This document shows positions 52,304 through 61,241 of a DNA stretch of 64,000 nt, piece after piece. This DNA comes from Fabrea salina (Eukaryota; Ciliophora; Heterotrichea; Heterotrichida; Fabreidae): positions 124,001 to 188,000 of the forward strand of contig JALIHJ010000046.1 in the NCBI GenBank assembly GCA_022984795.1, written 5' to 3'. A program made the translations under genes and the position numbers. The notes beneath the pieces are model-generated. The model was not told where the DNA came from, did not search any database, and saw nothing but the letters and a program-made list of their open reading frames with translations. Every line of letters begins with the position of its first letter. The stretch's first letter is position 1.

Positions 52304-54493
52304 TTACTTAGACTCCCAAACTAAGTTAGCAACAAACATGTTGAGCAAAACGAACCTCCAGTACAAAAAGAGCATCACTGAAACAACTATCAACTCTATA
52401 GGGATGTAGTACTGGAACCCTAAGGAAGAGCTCCACCCTCCGAAGAACAACTTCAAAACACTCAAGTAAGCAGAGTCGATTCTGTTGGTGTACATGTCAT
52501 AAGTCCCAATCATGTACATGTAGCACACAGTAAACCCCATCACTGGCAAAAAACCCACTAGCAAAAACCCTACAGAGTCCTTTACGGACTTAACAAGTGT
52601 CAAGTAGAGCATTCTTACTTTTTTCACCCAAAACATAGTGTACCTCATCATTGAGATTCCCAGAAGCACAGCAATGAAGCTTTCTGTGTTGCCTATGATT
52701 TCCCAGCCTTCCATTAAAGGCACTAAGTCATTGTACTGGTTGTTTTTTATGTCCTTGATTGTAGAGTTGAACTTGCCAGCAAGCCACCCAAACTTCGCAA
52801 GTTCCACAACAAACACTGTAAGTATTGTAGCAATGCAAACGAATTCCCTGAAATTGGGCTTTCTAAATCTTTTCCAGAGTTTTTTGCTTCTGTGACTGCA
52901 AATGTCTCCGTAAAGGTTTCCAGGGAACTCAGTTTGTCCAAAAGCATCTTCGAAGTATCTAATTTCTGCTTTTAGTTTTAAGTTGTGCCTTACTTCTATA
53001 GCCAACAAAACCAAAGCCAAAAAAACAACTAGCAACAACAACAATGTTACTGAGCCTTCAAATAACTGGTAGTTCAAAGAGTATGTTTTGAAGCCAGGCA
53101 GAATGTTTTGGTACACGTCCACTTCCAAAAAGGCAATTCCTGTAGAAATTATCCCTTTAGAAGGCGCTGCAAAGTTCATAGAAACTGTCATGAGTCTTGT
53201 TTGCAAGTCGTACCAGTTGTTACTTATCAGCATGTGCTTTTTGCTGTTCCAAACAGAGTAGTTGTTGTGAGGCACCTCCAGAAAGAACCCTCCCATGTGG
53301 TAGACTCCGTAGAACCCAAACAAGTGGTCAGTGCTTTCTGGTTCTTGGTAAGTAAAGCCCTCGTTAGTTCCAAAGTCTTCTTTATTCTCGTTCCACGAAA
53401 AGTAGGGCTCTGGGCACAAAAAGTCCTCTATATATGCATGCTCACAGACTTCAGCGTTCGAACGAATCTGTCTGAACTGGAGGTAGCCAAGCATAGCAAT
53501 TGACTCTGCTAGTGAACCTTCCTCAAGTTCTCTCATTAAAGGCCTCAAGTAAATGAGTTCTTCTAGGTAGCTTATGTAGTTCCAAAAGGTTTTTTCGTTA
53601 GTGATCTTCATAAGTTCTGACTCGTTGGTAACTCCATAACTAAAGGGCACTTTAAGGTCAAGCTTGAATTTCCAAAACAAGTTGGAGTTGATTAAGTCAT
53701 TCATCTGGGAAGCACTTGTTACTTTTCTTTCGAAGTACACAGAAGCCACCCAAATTCCAAACAAGCACAGAAACACTATGGACTGCAGCACATAAAACTT
53801 GAAGTTGGTTTTCATCGCCTTTTGGAGGAGTTCTTGGTTGGTTTGCGGAATAACTCTTTCTTCCTTAGTTAAAGGACTTAAGTCGCAGTCTTCTTCAGGG
53901 TCTGAAATGGACTTGGGATTGATTTCTGGGGAAATCAAGTTGACCTTTTCTGAAAGAGGAGTATACTGCCTCAACACTATGTACAAAACTGCGTTTTCTG
54001 AGAACTTAAAAGAGTTCCACGTGTAAACTTGGCTAACTATTCTGTTGCTCAGAACGTACAAGCTAGGCATGGGGTTGGAGTTGCTTGGTTTGGAGTCAGA
54101 GAAAAAGATTTCCTCAGTTGGGAGAGACCAGTAGTTGCCTACTTTGTTCCTAAGGTCCAAAAAAGTAGTATCCTTTTGTATTTGGAAGCAAACTTTTTGG
54201 TGCTCAAACTCCACATCTATAGGAACGATTTCCCCAATGTTTTCGAAGTACTCTTCAAAAACCTTTGAAAGCACAGCCTGGTACTTGTTGTCTGTGGTTA
54301 GTTGTGGCTTTTGGTCCCTTTGCTCTAAGTTACTGAGTTTAATTCCTATTTCATTGATTTCCCGAGTGTAACTCTCGAAATCAGTTTTGGCTTTTCTGAG
54401 TTCTAGTTTTTTTTGCTTGAACTCGCTCAGTTGGTAAGAATACCTTTTAATGGCTTGGTCTATTTCTAACTCAAGCTTTCTGCCTTCTTCCAT
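52304..54493 (-). CDS. Polycystin-2/PKD2-like cation channel
   Basis: A 729-residue channel. A coiled-coil head (1-60) and a ubiquitin-like or unknown region precede the first membrane segment (about 232-254, VLQSIVFLCLFGIWVASVYF). The large loop after it (about 265-470) is a polycystin domain, with LGYLQFRQIRSNAEVC and the second cysteine in IEDFLCPEPY. Five more hydrophobic segments end with VVSVMLFLYWRFVLLNMFVANL; FFGGWSSSLG lies at the pore position. The C-terminal coiled coil of mammalian PKD2 is absent because the protein ends just after the last helix. A ciliary or cortical mechanosensory calcium role is inferred. Its ATG overlaps the upstream TAA as TAATG. Confidence 0.87.
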   Translation of the reverse strand: MEEGRKLELEIDQAIKRYSYQLSEFKQKKLELRKAKTDFESYTREINEIGIKLSNLEQRDQKPQLTTDNKYQAVLSKVFEEYFENIGEIVPIDVEFEHQKVCFQIQKDTTFLDLRNKVGNYWSLPTEEIFFSDSKPSNSNPMPSLYVLSNRIVSQVYTWNSFKFSENAVLYIVLRQYTPLSEKVNLISPEINPKSISDPEEDCDLSPLTKEERVIPQTNQELLQKAMKTNFKFYVLQSIVFLCLFGIWVASVYFERKVTSASQMNDLINSNLFWKFKLDLKVPFSYGVTNESELMKITNEKTFWNYISYLEELIYLRPLMRELEEGSLAESIAMLGYLQFRQIRSNAEVCEHAYIEDFLCPEPYFSWNENKEDFGTNEGFTYQEPESTDHLFGFYGVYHMGGFFLEVPHNNYSVWNSKKHMLISNNWYDLQTRLMTVSMNFAAPSKGIISTGIAFLEVDVYQNILPGFKTYSLNYQLFEGSVTLLLLLVVFLALVLLAIEVRHNLKLKAEIRYFEDAFGQTEFPGNLYGDICSHRSKKLWKRFRKPNFREFVCIATILTVFVVELAKFGWLAGKFNSTIKDIKNNQYNDLVPLMEGWEIIGNTESFIAVLLGISMMRYTMFWVKKVRMLYLTLVKSVKDSVGFLLVGFLPVMGFTVCYMYMIGTYDMYTNRIDSAYLSVLKLFFGGWSSSLGFQYYIPIELIVVSVMLFLYWRFVLLNMFVANLVWESK

Positions 54494-55599
54494 TATTTAT
54501 TTTTGTTTAACTCTACCTTGAAGACCGAGATTCCGAGATAGTTACTGATTTGGGAAATAACTCCTACCACAAACCTCATGTAGGACTTAGCTATGTAAGC
54601 CCCCACAAACACTAACGTCATTTCAAAAGGAAGCACTTGGAAGAACTTAACTTCACAAACCCAAACCAGCATTAAAATGCACTCTGTTTGGAACCAAGGG
54701 AACTCCATTCTGCTCACACTGCAAATTATAATTTTGGAACAGCACAGTGCAAAAACCACTCCTTGGATCAAAAGTATGATGCTGAACCTACTGTGGACTT
54801 TCTCAGTTTCTGTGCCCATTGGAATGAACCAAAGACTCAAAGAAACTGTTATCAGAACCAACGGAATTAACCTTCCAGCAGCGTTCAGGGGCTCTTTTGT
54901 AGTTGAGAAGGTGCTATACAGCATTTTGCCCGAAATCATAACTCCAGTGAGTAGACTTGGAATCACCAAGCAGTACTCCAACTGGACTCCTAGCACTTCG
55001 AGCTTGTAAATGTCTTTACCCAGCAACCCAGAACAAGCAATAACTATGACGTTCAGCCATTGTCCCTCTGTAACTCCAATGTTCATGAAGTGGGTTCTGC
55101 AGAAGTGGGTATGGTACTCTTCCCACTGGGCCAAGTAAAAACTCCAGTAGACTCCCAAGAAAATAAGGTAAACACTCAAAGAAACTCCGAGTCCAGCTGC
55201 CTGGGAAAGGGCCAGGATGATCAAAGTTGAAGACAGTGCGTCACAGCCATGGTCTATCAGCATTCCCAAAGGCGAACTAGCACCGATGTTCCGAGCGTGT
55301 TTTCCGTCAACCGCGTCCAGAGTTTGGTAGCCAAAAATCAGAAAAGCAGACAAGTAAAGCACATAGGAAGGAATTTGTTTAGAAAAGGTACTGTCGAAAG
55401 GCACCATAACTAAGTAAGAGGCCACCATACAAACCAGTCCGAGTACACTCACCAGGTTGGGAGCCAACCAAGTAGGCAGGAAATAAGCCAGAGGCTCCCA
55501 AAGCACCCTGTTTAGTACTTTGTCGAGGAAAGAATACCCTGTGCTGTTGTACTTGTGCTGAGTTAAGTATTTGAGGTTGGATTCCTTGATAAATACCAT
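54493..55599 (-). CDS. CDP-alcohol phosphotransferase (choline/ethanolamine phosphotransferase)
   Basis: A 368-residue ER or Golgi enzyme making phosphatidylcholine or phosphatidylethanolamine from diacylglycerol and CDP-choline or CDP-ethanolamine. The signature D-x2-DG-x2-AR-x8-G-x3-D-x3-D is complete: D95, D98-G99, A102-R103, G112, D116 and D120, with D120 as the catalytic base of the family. About eight to ten membrane segments are present, as in CEPT1 and EPT1. The choline or ethanolamine preference cannot be read from the sequence. It is the first gene of a tightly spaced three-gene minus-strand run. Confidence 0.93.
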   Translation of the reverse strand: MVFIKESNLKYLTQHKYNSTGYSFLDKVLNRVLWEPLAYFLPTWLAPNLVSVLGLVCMVASYLVMVPFDSTFSKQIPSYVLYLSAFLIFGYQTLDAVDGKHARNIGASSPLGMLIDHGCDALSSTLIILALSQAAGLGVSLSVYLIFLGVYWSFYLAQWEEYHTHFCRTHFMNIGVTEGQWLNVIVIACSGLLGKDIYKLEVLGVQLEYCLVIPSLLTGVMISGKMLYSTFSTTKEPLNAAGRLIPLVLITVSLSLWFIPMGTETEKVHSRFSIILLIQGVVFALCCSKIIICSVSRMEFPWFQTECILMLVWVCEVKFFQVLPFEMTLVFVGAYIAKSYMRFVVGVISQISNYLGISVFKVELNKNK

Positions 55600-55639
55600 T
55601 TATATTGTTTCTAGAGTTACTAAGAAGACTGTGATAAGG

Positions 55640-56011
55640 TTAGCTAGTTACTGCGAATTTCCTCTGAGGGAAGTTGAGCTTTTTCTTAAGGGCACGAAGG
55701 GTGAGTTTTTCACGTTCTTCTTTTGTGAGTCTTCTTCTGATAGCGCGGGTCTTCTTGAGTCTAAGGTCAAGGGGCTTGAGCTTTTTGTCTTTGAATTCCT
55801 CTCTCCTCTGTTGTTTCTTTTTTTCCTGGAGCACTGTAAGTACTCTTGCAATGTTTTTGCGGAACACTCTGATTTTAGAAAGCTTTGAAGGAGCTCCTCC
55901 AGCTACTTTAGCAACTCGCAGTTGTGAAAGTTCTGTCTTAAGGTCGTCCAGTTGCTTTTTGAGCTGTTCCTCGTCTTTTGTCCGCAAGTCGTATGCCTTT
56001 ACTTTCACCAT
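55640..56011 (-). CDS. RPL35: 60S ribosomal protein L35 (uL29)
   Basis: A 123-residue protein, the same length as animal RPL35. [40 protein letters not shown] and [18 protein letters not shown] are the uL29 core; the basic tail [19 protein letters not shown] is the eukaryote-specific extension. It lies near the peptide exit tunnel. The 93-nt upstream region holds inverted repeats that may be regulatory. Confidence 0.97.
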   Translation of the reverse strand: MVKVKAYDLRTKDEEQLKKQLDDLKTELSQLRVAKVAGGAPSKLSKIRVFRKNIARVLTVLQEKKKQQRREEFKDKKLKPLDLRLKKTRAIRRRLTKEEREKLTLRALKKKLNFPQRKFAVTS

Positions 56012-56104
56012 TTATTTACTAGTGACCCTAGGTCACTTCTAGGACTCCTTAGGGAGTTCAACCAACTTTCAAACACATAAACCTTAGCCACTTAACCATT
56101 ATAA
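56012..56104. promoter_or_regulatory. Divergent promoter region of RPL35 with two inverted repeats
   Basis: Between the RPL35 start and the divergent gene lie AGTGACC-CTA-GGTCACT (56021-56037, 7-bp arms) and, just after it, ACTCC-TTAG-GGAGT (about 56043-56056, 5-bp arms). This is one of the longer start-to-start gaps here, and ribosomal protein genes often carry dedicated factor sites. Promoter function is inferred, not shown. Confidence 0.4.
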
Positions 56105-56836
56105 ATGTATTCTCAAAAAATTTGTTGTGTTTGTGAGAACTGCGGATCTTACAAATTCAAAACCAGCATTGCCACCCAAACTGACTCCGACAAAGAATTT
56201 GCTATCATATCCAAACCTGGAGTGAACTTCCGCAACCTCATGGACGAAAGTAAGTTAGAGATGATAAAACCAAAACAAAACAAAGGAGACTCTGGAACTT
56301 ACGACTTAAGTGACTCAAACCTTAGTTTAACTCAAAGTTGCTACGAGTTTTCCAATTCCCCCGAAAAAACTAGGAGAACCCGCCTATACCCACTTGCCAA
56401 CAAAAAAATACACCACCACTACACCCCCAACAATAGCAGCAATGTTACTCCCAAAAGGGCACCTAGTCCTACTGAACGCCTTCAAGCCAGGCACTCTTTG
56501 GAAAAACTTTCCGCGCCCAAGTCTACTCTTTCCAAAAACCCCTTTTCTAGGCACCAAAAAATTACTAACGAAACTCTAGACAGCAACACCGAAGAAAGCC
56601 AACTTTCAGAAACCTACGACAACTTGTTTTTCAACTTCCACTCTGACAGGTCCCACCTCAAACAGCTTGTGAAACTTGAAAAAAACAGTTTGAAACAACA
56701 GTTCTCTCCTAGGTACTCCAGCAACCGCAAGAGTCTAGGTTCCAGAAGAGTACAAATTGACGAGTCTTTTTCTTTCAGCGAAATCGACTACACAAGTAAG
56801 TTTCTTGAGCCTGATTTAAGTCTTAAAATCGATTAA
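56105..56836 (+). CDS. Low-complexity, probably disordered protein, function unknown
   Basis: A 243-residue protein rich in S, N, K and T with no membrane segment. It opens with a small cysteine cluster (CCVCENCGSYKF), possibly a zinc site, followed by SIATQTD. The rest lacks recognisable domains, though short proline-directed sites (RAPSPTERL, QFSPRYSS) suggest phosphorylation. The long uninterrupted frame and compact spacing (8 nt to the next stop) support a real gene. I do not recognise it. Confidence 0.65.
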   Translation: MYSQKICCVCENCGSYKFKTSIATQTDSDKEFAIISKPGVNFRNLMDESKLEMIKPKQNKGDSGTYDLSDSNLSLTQSCYEFSNSPEKTRRTRLYPLANKKIHHHYTPNNSSNVTPKRAPSPTERLQARHSLEKLSAPKSTLSKNPFSRHQKITNETLDSNTEESQLSETYDNLFFNFHSDRSHLKQLVKLEKNSLKQQFSPRYSSNRKSLGSRRVQIDESFSFSEIDYTSKFLEPDLSLKID

Positions 56837-56844
56837 ATGTAAAG

Positions 56845-57387
56845 CTAAGAAAACAACCGGAACTCTCCAGCACCTTCTTTGAATAGTTGTGTGTGTATAT
56901 TAACTTGGGGTTGTACTTTTCTTTTAGGGGCTTTTTTTCTGAACTGGTCTGGTGCTACTAAGAGTTCTTTTTTGTGTTCCTTCTTGGGCTTTTTCTTCTT
57001 CTTGTTTTTCTTTTGGGGTTCCTTTTGGGGTTCCTTTTGGGGTTGAACTTCACAAACTAAGTTTTGATTGGGACGTGTAGGGTCGAATCTTTTGATTTGG
57101 GAACTACTTGTGCTACTGCGGTATCTGCAAGCTGAAGGAACTACTTCGCCAAGCAACTTAAGCATTTGGCCCTTTTCATCGTTTACAGGTAAAGACTCAA
57201 ACTTGTCCTTTAGGTCTTTAGGCAGTTTGTCCAATTCCACATCTCCCACAAACCTTGAGTCTAGTTTAAACCTGGGGTCTTCGCCGTAACTCTTCTGTAA
57301 GTCTAGCAAAGCTTGTCCGTTTGGGCCGTCAAATACAGGGTTTGTAGAGAACTCCACAGGTTCCAGATCTAGATTAAGCTTTTTCAT
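56845..57387 (-). CDS. Lysine-rich protein, possibly nucleolar, function unknown
   Basis: A 180-residue protein. An acidic-to-neutral N-terminal half (SYGEDPRFKLDSRFVGD, LDKLPKDLKDKFESLPV) is followed by a lysine tract (KKNKKKKKPKKEHKKE) and a basic end. The DPRF...DSRF pair is faintly like ribosome-biogenesis proteins of the ESF1/NUC153 group, but this is too weak to name it. The ATG at MKKLNLDLEP leaves 6 nt (TATATT) to the divergent SKP1-like start; an upstream ATG lies inside that gene. Confidence 0.65.
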   Translation of the reverse strand: MKKLNLDLEPVEFSTNPVFDGPNGQALLDLQKSYGEDPRFKLDSRFVGDVELDKLPKDLKDKFESLPVNDEKGQMLKLLGEVVPSACRYRSSTSSSQIKRFDPTRPNQNLVCEVQPQKEPQKEPQKKNKKKKKPKKEHKKELLVAPDQFRKKAPKRKVQPQVNIHTQLFKEGAGEFRLFS

Positions 57388-57393
57388 TATATT

Positions 57394-57879
57394 ATGGAAA
57401 AGCACATTAGGTTAGTGAGTTGGGAAGGAGAAACCTTCGAAGTTCCTTTTGCAGAGGTGCTGCAGTCTGAGTTCTTGGCAGAGACTCCTGATGTTTCTGA
57501 AGAAATCCACCTCAGTGCACTCCAAATTGACTCTTTTAGTTTAAACTCAGTTTTAAGGTTCTTTGAGTTATGCCGCAAAAACTCCAAATTCATCATTAAA
57601 AAACCCCTTAAAAGCAGGAAACTCCACAAAGTAGTTGAAGGCGAAGCTTTTGTATCTTTCGTTTCTGAGTTTGACTCAGACCAACTGCTGAACTTAATCG
57701 TTGCTGCAGACAAACTTGGTGTTAAAGAACTAGTTGAACTCTGTTCTGCTGCAATTGCTACAGACTACTCCAAAATGCCCTTTAGTCAACAGTTAGAATT
57801 ACTTGGAATGAAACTTGACTTAACTCCAGAAGAGGACGAATTCATCAGAAAATACGAATTCAAGTGGTTTAATGAATAA
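57394..57879 (+). CDS. SKP1-like SCF ubiquitin ligase adaptor
   Basis: A 161-residue protein of normal SKP1 length. The BTB/POZ-like start IRLVSWEGETFEVPFAEVL and the C-terminal LLNLIVAADKLGVKELVELCSAAIA followed by DLTPEEDEFIRKYEFKWFNE follow SKP1, which links cullin-1 to F-box proteins. The central part is diverged, and the last residues lack the usual W-x-F-E end, having KWFNE instead. It may be one of several SKP1 paralogs. It converges on the FHA gene with 2 nt between stops. Confidence 0.82.
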   Translation: MEKHIRLVSWEGETFEVPFAEVLQSEFLAETPDVSEEIHLSALQIDSFSLNSVLRFFELCRKNSKFIIKKPLKSRKLHKVVEGEAFVSFVSEFDSDQLLNLIVAADKLGVKELVELCSAAIATDYSKMPFSQQLELLGMKLDLTPEEDEFIRKYEFKWFNE

Positions 57880-57881
57880 TT

Positions 57882-58712
57882 TCAAGTTAAAGAGACGCTG
57901 GGGTTCGAAAGCTTAGCTTTAAACAAAGTCTGAGCAGCCTTGAACGCAAGTCCATCAAAAATTTCAAAGTCGTTTTCAGCCAACAACCAAGTCCCGTTAG
58001 TGCTGAGTTTTTTCCCGTCGCCGTCTTTGAGCACCCAACCTTTTTCGTAAAACACCACAAACTGGTATCTAGAAATGCTTATGTCTTGTATGTTAAGTGT
58101 GCAGTCTGCCATCCTGCCTACTTTGATAGGTTTTTCTTCGTCTTTGTGGAACTCACTAACTAAACCTTACTATACTTGGTCTTTCATAGGACCTTCAATG
58201 AATCTAAGTCTAAGGTCTCCGTTGGTGATTTGAACAGAAACGTGAGTATCTCCAAAAGAGATGATTTGGTTGCTTTGTAGCAAAAGAGGTTTGTCAAGCC
58301 TTATGAAAGTTCCGTCTCCTTGGCCTAAGTCTTTGAGTGTAAAAACACTCTTATCAGAATTGTACTTAACTTGGAAGTGCTGGTCCCCCACTCCTTTTTC
58401 TTTAGCCGAAAGCACTATGTCGTTGAGAACTTTGCCCTCTTCACTCAGTTTGGACCCTGCATAGACGCACCCGTCTTTGTGTTTGCGCAAAGAACTCACT
58501 AAGCCTTGCTGCGAGATTTTAAATTCTTTGCCTATTTCAAGCTCTTCACTGTCAATTATTTGCAGCTTAAGTAGGGGAGTTTCTTTGAACTCTTCTTTTT
58601 CAAACATAGTAATGATCCCTTTAGGGGACACTTTTTCACAGGATTGAGGTGAGTTCTCTTCAGTGTTTATTCGGAAACAACAAGGGAAAAGTTTATGCAA
58701 GCATTCTTGCAT
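57882..58712 (-). CDS. Tandem FHA-domain protein with one 15-nt intron
   Basis: The coding sequence is complement(join(57882..58155,58171..58712)), 271 residues. The first FHA domain (about 75-165) shows SAKEKGVGDQHFQVKYN and LKDLGQGDGTFIRLDKP. The second (about 185-265), reached only after splicing, shows IQDISISRYQFVVFYEKGWV and LSTNGTWLLAEND. In both, the usual SxxH is altered (GDQHF and SRYQF), so phosphothreonine binding may be weak or modified. The N-terminus, MQECLHKLFPCCFR, has cysteines suited to palmitoylation. The gene is unrelated in position to the FHA ligase at 42 kb. Confidence 0.85.
58156..58170 (-). other. 15-nt intron of the tandem FHA gene
   Basis: On the minus strand the bases are GTAAGGTTTAGTTAG. 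Splicing joins codon TA/T to give KDQVYEFHKDEEKPIKVGRM and carries the frame into the second FHA domain; unspliced, a TAG ends the protein at the exon boundary. TA is at positions 9-10. Confidence 0.92.
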
Positions 58713-58747
58713 TTTATTGTTATAGATAATTTAATTAAGTACCAATC

Positions 58748-59215
58748 CTAAGAAGGACTGCATTCAAGGTCCTGTTCCTGAATAGGTTCATAAATACTCT
58801 TGACAATTTGCACGCACTTTTCTTTGAGTTTAGTGAACAAAGACATAGGAGTGAGGGTTTCTTGGCCAGAACACAAAGCACTTAGTTTTTCAGGTTTGTA
58901 CAGGCATATTTGTAGGTGCCGAGTAAGGTCGTCCATCTGACCTGACCAGGAACACCCCTCGAAGTTGCAGAGGACCTTGACTTCTCCCACCATGTGAGCT
59001 GCTAGTAAGTGGTTGTTGGCAACTTTCAAGTCAAAGCGCCTTCTGCAGACCGGACAAGTCTTTTCTATTTTGCCCCACTGTTCAATGCAGTGTTTGCAAA
59101 ACACGTGCCCACAGGTTATTACTTTTGGCTTCCAAAAGATTTCGTCGCAGATTGCACAAAACAAGTGTTTTGAAACTTTTTCTTGCCGTTTGACTATGAA
59201 CTTTGGTCTTGACAT
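58748..59215 (-). CDS. RING finger protein with TRAF-type zinc finger
   Basis: A 155-residue protein. The RING domain spans residues 20-58 (CAICDEIFWKPKVITCGHVF, CKHCIEQWG, CPVCRRRF). A TRAF-like zinc finger follows (VLCNFEGCSWSGQMDDLTRHLQIC). This RING-plus-TRAF-finger pair is common in protist E3 ligases. It lacks a MATH domain or coiled coil. Substrates are unknown. Confidence 0.88.
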   Translation of the reverse strand: MSRPKFIVKRQEKVSKHLFCAICDEIFWKPKVITCGHVFCKHCIEQWGKIEKTCPVCRRRFDLKVANNHLLAAHMVGEVKVLCNFEGCSWSGQMDDLTRHLQICLYKPEKLSALCSGQETLTPMSLFTKLKEKCVQIVKSIYEPIQEQDLECSPS

Positions 59216-59275
59216 TTTGAATTCAAATTAATGACTGAGTTGGTAACAGAGTTAATGGAAATTCTTTAATTCAAA

Positions 59276-61227
59276 ATGATGGAACGGAAACACTCAGTCC
59301 CTCATTCAGAAGGTCCCTCAGAAAGTAGGTCCAGCAACGGCAAAGACTCCACCAAAACCAAACTAGCTGAGATGCGAGAAATACTTGCTGAAAAAGAAAA
59401 CATAATCAGTTCACAAAAGCATGCAATCAAGCAGTTAGAAGCTATCTTGGAATCTTCCCAAAAGAAAAACGCCAGTTTGCGTAAAACTGTCTACACACTC
59501 ACTAGGTACATCACTGAAGAACTCAACGAAGTAGTTCCCCCCTTCCAGACTTGCCCAATGAAGACTCACCCATTAAGGTAGAACCTGTTTCTTTCCAGAA
59601 GTCCCACAAAAAACCCAAGAAAAGCAAAAGCATCCGCAAAAGCAGGAACAAAAGCTTTGAACTTGGAGACCCCGTTAGCAACTTCAGTTCAGCTAAAAAA
59701 AGCGTTGCTAGCAACAACCAACCTAGACGCAGACTTGCTTTTGACGAAGGTTTAAGCCAGCACTTGTTTGAAGACTTCAGTGGAGCAGAACTCCTTAAGT
59801 CGATACTTGACGCACAGCTGTCCAGGGAAGAAATGGAAAAAATCACTAAGTTCTTGCTGGGCAAAGGCAGTCAAGAAACCTTTTTGTTTAAAACAAGGAC
59901 AGTTCTTTTCGAAAGTTTGAGTTTTTTCTTGAGTCTGAGAAACATTGCTTTTCTCAATTCAATTGAAGTCTTTTTGCCCAGAGTGCTTGAAATGCTAGTT
60001 GACATTTTGGAAGTCGAAAGAGTTGTCATTTACGGCTACGACCCTGAAGAAAACTTTTTTTACTCCAAAGCTGTGACAGCTGAGATCCCTAAACAAGTCA
60101 TTATTGAAGACACCATGGGTCACGTTTCCTACGCCAAAGAAAAAAGTCTTTTCATCAACAACGCCTACGAAGACCCTCGCTTTGACTCAAAGTACGACCA
60201 AATGACTGACTTCATCACTAGGAACCTAGCTTGCTTGCCTTTGAGGGTAGGTGACAAGTTACTGGGGATTTTGGAGTGTTCTAATAAAAAAGGCAACTTT
60301 GGGGAAAGAGACATGGTTATTTTGGAACAAACTGCTCGTCAAGTCTCAATGGGCTTTGCTGGCATAGAACTGCGTGAAAACTTGCAAGACTTGCAGCAAA
60401 AGGGCGAGCTTTACAGAGGTCACATCGAAAGGTCCCGGGAAGCCCTGTTAGTTCCCTTATTGAGTTCAATAGTGAGTAGTCTTAAGACCCAAGTTAACTG
60501 TGAAAGAATCACTATTTACATCCACGACGACCAAGCAGAAGAGTTAGTTTCCATTTTGGCTACAGACATCGAAGGAGTTATCCGCATTCCACTTAACTTA
60601 GGAATAGCTAGTTTGTGCTTTACAACTAGTCAAGTCATCAACTTAGACAATGCCAGTGACCACCCCCAGTTCAACTCCTACATTGACCAAAAAACAGGTT
60701 TCCAAACCAAACAAGTACTTTGCACTCCTGTTGGTTCCAAAGGAGTTCTTCAGTGCCTCAACAAAAACAACCAAGTAGCTTTTTCAAAAGCCGATGAGTC
60801 CAGAGCTACTGGAATGGCAGAGATACTCAGCAAGCTTTTTGAGTCAGCTGACAACCTAGAAGGACTTTTGCTCAGTTGTGACTTCAACGAACTTTGTTTG
60901 CAAGCTGTAAGGCAAGCGATAATCCACGTCAACTCAGAGGGCTTTTTGCAGAAAGTCAACCGCTTTGCTGCTGAAATGTTTTCACTAAGTCCTGAAAAAA
61001 TAGTAGGAGCTACTGTTTCTGAAATCTTTGAACACTCCCCTGAACTCCTAGAAAAGTTCGTCAAAACTACCCACTACCAAACTACTTCTACTTTCAACGA
61101 ACAAAAGTTAGTCGTTGCTCGTAACAATAAAGACCCCAAAACCATCAAAGTTGACGCTAGTTTTATTTTGATAGGCGAGTTGGGCGAGGGGTCTTCCTAC
61201 TTGATTTTGCTCACTCCAGTGTCATAA
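59276..61227 (+). CDS. GAF-GAF-PAS sensor protein, one frameshift near the N-terminus
   Basis: Two overlapping frames form one gene of about 650 residues. The first (from ATG at 59276) is a coiled coil, EMREILAEKENIISSQKHAI and onward, running to TRYITEELNEVVPP. The second continues from LPDLPNEDSPIKVEP through GAF1 (about 195-345, with CSNKKGNFGERD), GAF2 (about 365-505, with CLNKNNQVAFSKADES, close to the NKxxxFxxxDE motif of cyclic-nucleotide GAFs) and a PAS-like domain (IIHVNSEGFLQKVNRFAAEMF). The frames meet at a run of six C (59537-59542); seven would keep one frame, so a sequencing indel or a minus-one slip is likely. No 15-nt intron fits. There is no catalytic domain. Confidence 0.78.
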
Positions 61228-61241
61228 TTTAAACCCTAAAT

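Noticed and set aside
55571-56042. Plus-strand frames overlapping RPL35
   Set aside because: RPL35 on the minus strand is complete and conserved over its full 123 residues; the overlapping frames are its complement.
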